The notes beneath the pieces are model-generated. The model saw only the letters and a program-made list of their open reading frames with translations. It was not told the DNA's origin and searched no databases. DNA of 64,000 bases from Capitulum mitella (lineage: Eukaryota; Arthropoda; Thecostraca; Pollicipedomorpha; Pollicipedidae), in NCBI GenBank assembly GCA_030062745.1, contig CP099848.1:12747568-12811567 (forward strand), read 5' to 3'. This document shows, one piece after another, positions 11,501-23,500 of the stretch (positions are counted from its first letter, which is position 1; each line of letters begins with the position of its first letter). Both the position numbers and the translations under genes were made by a program.

Positions 11501-14500
11501 TATCAGCGAGATTCACGATGTTTTCCAGCTGTCGCAAGTGGCTAAGAAGCTTCTCTCGGACACGGTAAAACAATGGACGAACGTTAGCAATTATGCTGCA
11601 GTAATTCACTGCAGTGTCGGATAACTCACGGAGTACAGCAAGCCGCAGCTATTGTAAAAACACGAGATAGGCATCGCAGACAAAACAGATAAATACTTGC
11701 TACTGCGCCGCTGTTTCAAAAACAACTCCCAGCATCTGCGCAAAATTGATAGGGCATATGGCGAGATATGCGTATGCGAATACGTATCATTGCACAATGA
11801 CATCCATGTTACTTTTTACTGGACAGAACATCTGCGCAGTACTACAGTCGAACCAGAGGCACGCAAGTGTACGGGCAAACAAGGCATGCAAGGGGGACGA
11901 AAGGAACATTGCAACAACAAGACACAGCTTGTGTATCGACAGTTGCAGCTGGTTGTCATGTGAAGGCCAGCTGCCTATCCTCATTGGTTTGAACGGTCAC
12001 ATAGTGCAATGATGCAAAATGCGTTGAAAAGTATTGTACGTTTAAATGCATTGCAACGTTTCGTCAGACCTTCGGGCTGATCTGTGATCGTTACCTCTGT
12101 TTGCCCTGTCTGTTCTCTGTGTGTCTGTACAGTGCCATATGTCCTCTTTACCGAGAACTCATTTGACATAGTCTTCTTTTATGTATGTGGCAATGTTCAG
12201 CTTACTCTGCACGCTTCTTTTAATTCCGACAAGTACTGTGTGAGTAGTTTTCTATTCTCTTCTCAATATCTTTTCTATGAAGTTAGTAACACGCAGTTTT
12301 GCCGCATACTGCATTTATGTGAGTTTTACCAGCTGGCATCATGCAACAGTCTACACAAATCCACAGGCGTAACAGTTGCCGTTTTGTTGCAGCTTTTTTT
12401 TAGATGCTCTTTCTGCAAGAACAAAGCGGATCGAGATGAACCCACTTAGTCCAAATGGTGGCTGCCGGTTTGAGCGCAGTAACAGAAACGGCTGTCTGTC
12501 TCGGCGCAGCAACAGAGACGGCTGCCGGCCTCAGCGCAGTAGCGGAAACGGCTGCCGGTCTCGGCGCAGTAACAGAGGCAGCTGCCGGTCTTTGTGCAGA
12601 AACAGAGACTGCAGAGACACAGGGACCGGCTCGTTTACCCTCTGCACGACCACCGAGTCGGGCTCCCCTGCCTGGCCTTGGCCCCGTCTGACGCCGGGCT
12701 TGACGTCACCCTGTGGCCTGCCTCTGCCGGCAGATGAGACACTGGACCATGTGGCGTACCACGGCTCGGGGCAGGGTCTGGACCACGACGAGGACCTCAA
12801 CACCACCGGCATCACCATCTCCGAGGATCATCACCACGGGTGGGTCGGCTTCTCGTGGGGCATGTTGTGCTGTTTCAGCGAATAGAGCGCACTGTCTGCG
12901 CCCTTCTTGTCAGTACCCGGCAGGTGGGTCTTGTAACGCACGGGTTCCCACTTCGAAACGACACTTCGAAGTGCGAGGTTTTACCTTTGTGCTTACTTCG
13001 AGTGTAACAAATAGACTTAGCTTCAAGGTCTATCGGCATGGTTTCAAACTAAACGAATGCAGTTGCAAGGGACAACTCGGGCCTCAAGGTAAATAAGCAA
13101 AATAATCTGTATGTTGTACTTCCGTACACCTCAGCCCACCCGAACAGATCCCTCCTAAGCACCGCTAAGGTCGCACAGAGTTCACTGGGTCGGAAATTTG
13201 CATCGGACTCAAGACGTTTGCAGTGCTAGAGCTCAAAGCTGGCGGAAATGTCCAGCAGAAACCGGACTTTGAGGTCAACGATGTAATCAAATAGCTATGC
13301 TGGGGATTGTAGGGGTCTAATTAAGCGGCTTGCTCCCTACTCTGCCGCGACAGAGTTTTAGTTCTGCATCCGCCCCGATTCTGTAAGGCACGAGAGCCTG
13401 ATCAATACAATGCCAATATGGAACGCGTATAAAAAACACCAACTTCATCAGCATGTGTCTTACTTCCCATAGTGTACAAGGGGAGGTCATTCGTGTGTAA
13501 CTGGAAAAACTTTGCACAGACATGAGCCAAAGAAGGCACACGACGATCATTACACGTACTGCGTGGAGCGCAGTCCGCTGCACGAGGCGCACGGCATCCA
13601 CGTGGCCACGTGGCGATGGGACGAGGTGCGCCCCTATTACGCCATCACCATGTTCATCGCCATTGCTGGACTGGCCAAGCTAGGTAAGGCACACAAATCC
13701 ATGTCCACAGAGCAGGAGTCGGGCTTCAGACAACTGATAGTATCATATCACCTGCTTTCTAGTTCTGAGTAAGGGACAGATATTCCCGGTTCTTGAGATG
13801 CTGTTTTCTCTCGGAAAACTCAATGTCGGACTGTTTTTGCTTCCAAACGATGTTTCTATGGAAATAATGTTTCTAGAAATGTGAAATATGAAGAAACGTT
13901 TTTTTTAGGGATAATGTCGCTAAAGAAACATTGGTCAGAAATAGAAAAAAACACACATTGCGTTTCGGGGAGGAAAACAGCATCTCAAGAACCACAGATA
14001 TCTGTCCATGGTTACAACCAGTCTTCCAATAACAACTTTGTGTGGCGAATTAAGGCTCAAGTACGATATTGCTCTAATTGTTGTAGGGCATTTCAATGTC
14101 CATGAGTGAAAGCTATAATTTTCGAAATGCCTTTTGAGAACTTAAACATGTACCAATGTCGCTCGCGACACAATAAATAAATGTGGTAGTCACTTCTGTT
14201 TTTTATTTCAGGTTTTCATCATGCGCATTTTTTATCGTCTAAGTTGCCCGAATCATGGTAAGACTATTGTTTTTGTATGTTCATCCATCAGCACCAGCAT
14301 GAGTTTTTGTTGCTTCCTAATTTATCTGAAAGCATTTCATAGCCAGTTTTAACGCTCGCTGTCATAATGCCGTCCACATATTTTTTAACGCCCACTGTCA
14401 TAATGCCGTCCACATATCGTTTGATGTGTGTCAGTTAGACCATTTCTGCAATTCCCCTAGAAATCCCACGGAATCTTCTCAAAGTTGACCCCGTATCGTG

Positions 14501-17500
14501 TAATGTGCGCGATTGAGACCATGCCGTTTCTGTTGATTTAACCTACACAAACCCGGTAGAAACCTCGTAGAAACATAAAAGAAACCCCGTGGAAATATCA
14601 CGCGTTTTCCACGGTATTTCTCGGGTACCAGACAGCCACCGCCTTGTATGACAGGCATGCCGCTGCTGCAGCTGATGCCATGTAGGTGCATTTGTGTGAT
14701 GCTGACGTGACGACTGCACTGCTCATGCCACCGTTGCAGTTGTCATTGCCTGATACTTCTTGTTGTGTTTTGGCTTGCACTTAGTGGGTGCCTCCATCAT
14801 TGTCTGTTACAGCCTCCTCATTCTGCTCGGCATCATAATGGGCTCTTTGACGTATCCCTTCCGGCACTTGTGAGTAATCCTCTGGAGTATGGCTTCCCTT
14901 GAATCCCATGCTATTCCAGTGTAAACATAAAAGTAAATCAAAAGCATATTTAGAGCGTGGAACTTCCATTGACAGCAGTGCCGAACTTTGCTAATGTTTC
15001 ACTCAGTTGCGGTGCCTTACATACCCTTGGTACGGCGCTTCCCCCAAAGAAAGTAGAATGTGGTTTATCCGCATTCTCGAAAGATCTTTAGTCCTCTTTG
15101 TGTACTGCATGCTACCTACACGCAGAGCAAAACATCTGGTGGGCCTCCCGCCTAATGGATCTAGGGGGTAAGACACACATGCTTTGTTCTTACGCAATGA
15201 AAGGCTATCTCATTTTCACTAATGTGATTCAGGCCTATGTCCTTCAGAGTCAGAATTATGAGAACCGCTTTAGGCCAACTTTTACGCAATGAAGCAATGG
15301 CTTTCATTGTTGCCAAAGTTCACCCTCATTTGGGATCTGATGTGGTTCATGTTTTCTTATCGTAAAAGCCTCACTGCCTCATGTTTAAAACTCGAGCGAG
15401 TCTGGTTAACCTGACATGCGCTTTGTCCGTTCCCAGAGTTCACGAGGAAAAGTTTCCAGACATCCGTCTGCCGCAGACCTCTCAGATGATCGGAGCATGT
15501 CAGACAGAGCGCAGCGCCTTCTTGCCCAACTTCGACTCGCACCTCTTCTTCCTGGTGCTGCTGCCGCCGTGAGTCCTGGTCGTGCGTGTCGCGGACGGTG
15601 GACCTATGATCGGAACATACTCTGTTTATTCGTCACACTGCGTCGCACTTGTGGTCACCGCTGGCGTTGTGACTCCAGCGTCGATCGGCGCCTCTGATGA
15701 GTCTGTTTTGTTTTGCAGGGTTTTCGTGTAAGTGGATGAAGCTCGATGGCTCTTGCTCAATGTGTAGCGGGATATCGAGTGGGGTACTGTCAGTGTGGCA
15801 GCGGTGCCCCTGTGGCGCTCTGATAGCCTCTAGGACCATACTGACTCGAGGTCGGGTTTTTTCATTGCTTGATTGGGTCAGTGTTGATTTACGCATGCAA
15901 AGGTGGAAAAGTTTTGACCAAACAAACTGCCTGCCAGCGCATTCGCCGCGACCTTAGCTTGGCTAAGATTTCCTTAGCTAGCTAGCTAAGTTAGTTTAGT
16001 TAGCCTTCGCTAACTAAGGAAGCTATCGACAGTTTTGTCGGTCTTAGGGTCGGTCTGGCTGGGTTGCCATATGTCACTAAAAATGAAAATGCTTACAACT
16101 AAGAGCAAATCCGTAACGGTGGCCAGAGCAAAATGATTCATTGTCTTGTTTGACAGTGTGATAGATGTACTTGTTTTACAGATAGAATTTTGGGGGTTTC
16201 AGGTCGTCCAGCAAAATGGAATGCAAAAATGTTTTATTTTGCAAGATTTTTTAACAGCAATTTATTCCTAAAACATTCGTAGCACTTACGTTAGTCACTT
16301 CAAATGTTTTCTTTATTCAGATAGTGCCGGAATGGCCTTTAAAAAGCCTGCAGAAAATCCCCACCCACTTTCCATCGCACCACAACACAAAGCTGGCAGG
16401 GGCACGGCTAAACACTCAGCCTGATGCCTGTGTTCACGGCCGCAGGATAATTCTGGAGGCGTCGTACTCTCTCCACGACCGGACGTTCGCCGACAACCTG
16501 GGCACGATCCTGCTGTACGCCGTGGTGGTGAGTGAGCCGGCGCTGTAGTCAAGGGTGGAGGGGGACGGCTCATGGAAAGCCGTCCCCCCACTGCACAGTA
16601 CCAAGTGCGCGGGCGGTATGCACGGCTGGCGTTTACAGTCGTGGCTGCGGCTCACGACAGAGTGTAAAAGGCTGGCGGCTCATCTGCTTTGGTGCCGTGA
16701 TTTCTGCCGGCAGCTGAGCTCAGCGCCGGCTGCTGGCCGCTCGGTACGGTCAGGAACGGCCATTAGCGGCTTCTGAGAGAAATCGGGAACTCACGAGCCC
16801 GATGCTGCAACCGAAAAGTCAGATTGAATTGCGCCACAGGGGATTTTGGTTTGATGGTTGTCAAATGGCGTCTAACGTAAGTTACGGAGCAAGACTTGAC
16901 GCAAGACTAACGTTTCTGTTCAATATCCTTGCCAACATGTACCAAAGGATGCTTTATCATAATTTCCAAGGAGAAATTGGCGCAGTATTACCTTTCCTCT
17001 GTAATTTCCACCGAAAAAAACGCATTGTCTTTTAAGCAAAACTTATTAAATCCAGCGTTACGTCACTAATTGATCATTACCAGGGTTTAGTGCAAGTGGA
17101 AGTGGTAAAAAAGAATATTGCTGTCAACACTGCAAGTTTTCGCCGTACTGCTGAAAATCTCAAATCGAGGTTCAGGTGCATTGTCTGCCCGGCTCAGGGC
17201 TCTGCAAAGTTCACCCCAGACCCGCGCTCTGCTAGTGTGAGCGAGACTGTGGCTGCGTGACTGACGCCTGCGTGGGTCTCCCGTCATCCTAGTGGTGTTT
17301 GGAGGATTACGTATGACGTCATGTTGCAGTGATTAACGTGAAGCTGGTGCGATTAAACTTGCCCGAAGAATGAACTACTGGATGGAGAAAGCAAACGATA
17401 AAGAGCTTATAACGGGAATCATTACTTCACTGGAAGAAAAGCGTGCGTGCGTGTTTGCGTGCAAACACGCACGCAAACGTACATGTTTGCAGCGTACTTT

Positions 17501-20500
17501 TTACGGGCATTTGCCAGTTCCAGTCTGAAGAAATGCCGATACACTATGCGCATTGACCTAGGGCATTGTGCAAGAGCAAGCTTTCTCTTTGGGCCTCTGA
17601 ATGTATCCAAACCTGAATCCCTATTTAAAAGCCGGACGCAGCGCATGCAGTCTGCGGTGCTGTTGCATTACGACTTAACGCGTTACTCTTTGTTAAGAAG
17701 TTTCCCTTTATATCGACTGCACCGCCTAACCTGACCCCACTGCGCTGCAGGGAACGCTGTTCAACATGTTCACCATCGGGCCGATCCTGTACGGCCTGGC
17801 CAAGCTGGGCGCGATGGGGACGAGCATGTTCCCCGCCTACGCCGATTACGACATCGCCAACATCAGGCGAGTGACGCAGGGCTGATGTATTGCACTTTGG
17901 AGGACCCTTGTCTTGATGTTGGAAGTTCAAGAGCTCAGTGGGACGATGGGGTACGCGTCGATTGTTTAGCCAGTAAGACCAGCCGGACCGTCGCCGACAT
18001 GACGTCATGCCATTGTTTATTGCGTTCTCTATTTATTGCGTTTACTTCGTTCTCGGTTATTTAGTTCCTAAATTCTGGTTAGTGAGATCAGGGTGCCCCT
18101 TAGACTGAAATGTTTTTTGACTCTGTGCTATGCTAACGAAACGAGGCCTATTCTTTTAAGGTGTGTGTTCAGTTCAAGACCGGAGGAACAATAGTTCCTA
18201 TTGGGTCTTGTCATCAAGTTTCTAGGGCCTCGCACAGCTGTCTGGAATATCCGAAGGGGACAAATGAAGCCAAACGTCTGGGCATGCATTGCGTTCGATA
18301 CTAGACACAGTAACAAACATGCACAGCTGTCAGGGTAAAATAGGTCGTTATGAAACCCGAAACTGTCCGGAACAATTACGGTGGCCAAACGACACGAATG
18401 CGCCTGACGTCATCACGTCTGCTGTTTCTCAGCATTCCAGACGTCCGACACGCTCCAGTTGCATAGCGTGAATGGTTACTCAACAGAGAACACACATGCG
18501 CAACACCGTTTGTGTATCTTTCTAAATGCCATGACGCTGTTTTGTCCTTTGAGTACCTGGTCATTTGATGCTTGCAGTAGGTGTGCATTCCATTTTGCAC
18601 GGCTAGCAGAATCGACGTTTTAAGATTTACGAATTTTTTGCAGAGACAGTTCGAGTTTACCGACGTGGTTTGCATTCCACTTTACTTGATGAATGGAGTC
18701 TTGACGTTTTTAATTCCCTGTTGATCTAACTGAATGGAATTAACCCTATTCCCGACAGGGGGGAAACCTTAAAACTGTAAAACCTCGGGTTTTACAGTTT
18801 GTTTTACAGTTACAGTACATTTTTACGTGCTCCCTCGGGTTTTTTGCTTGCCAATTCCAGAGTTTTTGACACAGCTTCACGGAACTTGGTGACTTTTCCT
18901 AGCTATTCTTTCTACGTACTGTTACAAAATTTCGTACTTCTATCTTGCACAGGGACGGAGCCAGGCAACGTTTTTGGAACGCACCTCAGGCCATTTTTGG
19001 CCCTGTTGAGGGTGAAAGGAAAATGGCCGTCAAAATAGAGTTTTTAAGATATAACTTCAAACTTTATATGGATGTATAGGTAAATAGTTGGACAACATAC
19101 AGTTGAAGTTTTGTTTACCTAAAGTCACTTAACAACATCAGGCGAAGGTCAAAAGTCAAAAATTAGTTTTATAGTAATAATTTTAACGTTGCCCTTTTAA
19201 ATGCAAAACCCATAATACATATGACCTAGAAGGGTACCCTCTACTTGTGTACTAAGTTTCAGGCTGATATCAGGTCAGGTCACGGAGCTTTGACCTAAAA
19301 TGTCAGTGCCCGTACCATGTAGCCCAACAGCCGTGGAGCGGAATTTTAGAAAAAGTGAACTGAAATGACTGGAAACGTTTTCAAGTAACATGAAATGCAA
19401 GGAAAATCATTCCAAGTGATTCTAAGGTCATTGGAGATCACTTGAGGTCAAACGTCGTAAGTTGACCTGAAGAACAGGTAACCATGACAGTTCTCCTTTT
19501 TCATGTCCCTGGCACCGGCTATGCTATCATTTTTCGAACGTGGTAATACGATTTGTATTTCTTCGGCATAAGGTAAGTAATAGAAGCTAAAAAAGTGCCT
19601 TTGACGTTTTTATTAGTTCAGTTTTTGAAAAAAACACTAATTCCCGTATTTTTGAAACCCTGTGATCGTCCATGAATATTCTCAAAATTTCAGATACATG
19701 GACCAAGAGTAAACGTCCCATCCATAGCCTCTCGATTCGTGCCAATTTCGTCAAAATTGGTCCATGAAGAACAAAGTAATAACAAGTTTAAAATATCTAT
19801 CATTTTCACTTTTTTGCCCCCTTGAATCGACCTCTCTCAAAATTTTGAAAAGACCTTTTTATAAAATGTAGTTCACGCCATGGTAAATCGATTGCCGTTT
19901 GTTGCGATGAAATCGAACGAGCAGTTCTCGAAATCTCAGGGGGCCAAATCCGCCCCCCCTTGAATCCGCCCCCCCCCTTGCCGGGAATCGGCCCTATCGT
20001 TTAGCCCTCCGGGAATAGGGTCAATGTCGTTAACGTATTCCAGAGAGTGGTGTGAAAGCAAAAATCAAACTTATCTTTCTGGTGCGGGTCAATGCTTCTC
20101 TGGTCCTGACTGGTTTTACTTGGAATGCGATTTTTTGCAATCTGTGACAAAGACCTGGTTTAACCCCATGACCCTTAGGATTGCGAGTTTACTTAATAAA
20201 GTTATGTTCAGCCTTCCTAATATTTGACGACCGTTTGTTTAGGACTTCAGCTGGTATTCACCTCCTTGTGTCTAGATTCATTAGTTCCCGAGATCACAGG
20301 GGGTTTAAAGAAGCCAAACGGTGGAAGGCAATCTATATCCCCGATTGTTAACAGTCTATGAAGTAGCTTTTTATTGCATAAAAATGTTCTATGAAGCAGT
20401 GAAGACGATGATATTGTTAGCATCAAAAACCTGCCATCACTTGCCATTCGACGTCAAGCTGTTGTATTACGCTGTGCGTTAAATGTAAGGTCCGTTGGAT

Positions 20501-23500
20501 AAAGTTGTTATTTTTTCCTATAAATTTTGTCTTATGCCAATGGCATATGACAGAATTTGTCCCCACACACTGGGTAAAGATCGGATGCAACAGCAACCAG
20601 CCTGCGACTATAGAGGACCAGCCGCCTGCCTTACGTAACTGTCAACGACCGGAGGCAACCACATTGAGCAAGAGCTCAAGCCAGCCACCGGCCACAGCAT
20701 TTTGTTCCGTAATTTGGTGGTATGTAATCGTGCGGCGTTGACGACTCCCATTTAATCGGACCGAACCGTGGGGTGGTTAGGTTGCCCCGCATGGCACGCG
20801 GGTCGGCCGGCACGGCACAGCGCGGTGTCGTGGCCTACACAGCCGGTATTCGCGTCGGTTGGCGCCGGCCCGTAAATCCACGTCGCATCGACCCAGCACT
20901 GATCGGATTAGGCAGATTCTTATACAGTGCCGACCACGGGTACCATTACCGGGGGCCTTGGGCACCCCGTCCCCAACCGCCCCCACCGACCCCGATGGTC
21001 TCATGTCTGATGCATGGGTTGCTGTGTGGGTGGTCCTAGTCTGGGGAGGTAGCCCACTTTGTCTCTGTTCCTGGTCTGAAGAGACCGACTACCGTTTCCC
21101 CGGCCCTGGTCTAGGGAGACTGTCTATGGCATCTCCCTTGACCGTCCACCGTATCCCTGGTCCTGATCTGAGACCGCCCACGGCGTCTCCCTGTACCGTC
21201 CACCGTGTTCCTGGTCCTGGTCTCGAGAGACCGTCCACCGAGTCCCTGGTCCTGGTCTGGAGAGATTCGGGGTCTGTGTGTGCACCTCTGACGGTGCTGT
21301 GTGCGCTCTTCGGAATTGCAACGATGACTTGGAGGGTATTTGAAGCAGGTGTAAATCGCGGGAGTCGCCGGGTACGGATTGCAGTTTGTGTTGAGGTCTG
21401 AACTGTGGTCAGTGGACATCAGTCGCTTTAATGGCTTTCCTTAGAAGGGGAGTTTAGCACCATAAGGCATGATCACACCATGCAGACGTCCCTGCATGCA
21501 TCGCTGCAGGATCGGCGTCTTTGCAGAATCTGCTGATGTTCGGGCGTCCGCTCTCCTGCATTGTCTATATACATATATGACACTACCCGACAAATGATGA
21601 CTTAGCGGTATCCGCTACAAACGAAGGCCTAATAAATCCATAATTTCACCTGAGGGTTGCATACAATTTTGATTCGATTTGTAGAGTGCAGTGGACTCAC
21701 TGTTGGTTCAAAATTGACGGGTGAATAGCACGCGTGTAAATGCGGAATCTTGGTGTGTCGCCATGACTACGTCCTCAAGGGAGGGCGAGGAATGTGAGAA
21801 GTTTAATATTTCATAGCCCACTAAAAGAAAAACGCAAATTGTCAGTGGAAGACACAAGTTACATATAATAGCATAAACCTAAAATTAATCACAAATTCAG
21901 TACTGACGGATAAAAAACGCCGGTGATAAATACAAGTTGCATACAAAAGGGTAAGCCTGAAATTAATAAGAAATTCAACACTTGCCAGAACTACTTTACA
22001 GGCAGCCTTATAATACCTGAGCAAGTCCACCCGAAGAAATACGCAATTTGCCGTATAAATTGCGAATAGGTTCGCACAGGATCGGCCTAAATGCAGAAGT
22101 GCACCTACGCAGTGACAAATGAAGGTTAAACGTTAGCTTTTGCAGTCACGAAACACTTTTTGCAAAGTGTGACCAGGCCTTTACTGCTCATCTTTAACGC
22201 GACGATTAACTGCGGCACTGATGCTCCCAAATCCTGATAGAACATCAAAAGACGACAAACCTGACTGGGTTCCCAAACGTACATGATTTTCTGTTTCAAT
22301 TAATGCATAGAGTGTGATTAACTTCGTTCCTTATTCGGCTTTCGCATGTTTTTTGACGCTTACCAAAACATCATAGAATGTTGGATCTGTGACACTATAT
22401 AGTCAATGACAGGTCCTTCAGGATTTTTATGGTGATCCTGACGGTCTTCGTCCTCTGTGTCGACAACCATTTGTTGTCTAAGACGTCATTCAACTACGTA
22501 AGGAGTTACTTCCTTGTTGCAATGTGTAACGGCTGATTTGTCTTGCTCCACAGCCTGGTACAGATGCTGAACAGTCTTGTTTTACAGTCTGGTGCAGATG
22601 TTGACGTTCGCGTCGCTGATCGTCGCCGTCGATCCGGTGGCGGTGTTGGCCATCTTCCAGGAGGTCGGCGTCAACAAGGACCTCTACTTCCTCGTCTTCG
22701 GCGAGAGCCTGCTGAACGGTCAGAGGCCCTCGCCTGTTGTGTATCTTTGTGAAGGAAAACAGGGTCGGCTGGAAAAGTGGAGCTCGGTTTGTGAGAAGAG
22801 AAAAAGGTCATTCTAAGCCCAAAGTTCCTATTTGTGTTTTGCATAAACTTAGCTCAGAGTCATCACGTGGACAGCAGGGGCAAGGAATCATCCCAGTGGC
22901 ACCTTAAAATCCATACTTCGAGAAAAAGAGACCAGGAAAGCCATGATGACGTACAGTAAAGGTGGGCGACCGCATCTGGTAGGATAGGATAGGATTATTA
23001 TCACCGTGCGGAGTCCTGAAATTCCAAGAATTGGAATTAGAGAGCCTCAGCGTTTCTGCTGATCTCTGCCGACGCTGCGCCCCTGGCGTTCGTGACGCCG
23101 CGTCCCTGAGGGTGACCGTGACGCCGCCGTCGTCCGCAGACGCCGTCACGGTCGTGCTGTACAACGCCATGGTGGCATTCGCGGGCCAGGACGGCGAGCC
23201 CATCACGTACGACCAGCTCCTGCTGGCCGTGGCCGCCTTCCTCTGCGTCTCGCTGGGCGGCCTGGCGATCGGCATCATCTTCGGCGTGCTCACGGCCGTC
23301 ATCACCAAGCACACGTCCGAGCTGCCCGGTGAGGAGCTAGTCGTCGCCCGAGGCCAGCCGAAATGAAGCTGCCAGTGAAATGCAGCTGCGGCCGTCGGAG
23401 AAAAATGTCGGATTTCGTCCCGCTGCCGTCAGCAGTCTGGCAGCTGACTCGGCGGGCGACGGACGGCTGTGGGACGCCGCCGTTGTCGGATGGCCACATG

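Larger units (their letters stand above)
5543..12733 (+). other. Intron 1 (7.2 kb), repeat-rich
   Basis: GT-AG intron. It holds family B copy 1, a 153-bp tandem duplication, family A copy 1, an 18-bp-arm palindrome and a 30-bp minisatellite next to the acceptor. A moderately GC-rich stretch at about 10030-10850 could hold an intronic regulatory region. No coding sequence was recognised. Confidence 0.7.
17867..22587 (+). other. Intron 8 (4.7 kb), predicted GC-AG
   Basis: The donor reads AG|GCGAGT and the acceptor TTTTACAG|T. It carries family A copy 2, a minisatellite (about 21060-21270) and a duplicated 3' splice site at its right end. The open frame at 20859-21401 is a by-product of the minisatellite. 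Confidence 0.75.

Noticed and set aside
14785..14812. Earlier acceptor TTAG for exon 5
   Set aside because: Adds residues that separate PESC from CLLIL and breaks the conserved PESCLLI motif.
17871..17876. GT donor (GTGACG) for exon 8
   Set aside because: Leaves phase 0, whereas exon 9 needs phase 2; the SLVQM motif would be lost.
20859..21401. 180-codon open frame
   Set aside because: Produced by a minisatellite; no domain, open on both strands, and within intron 8.
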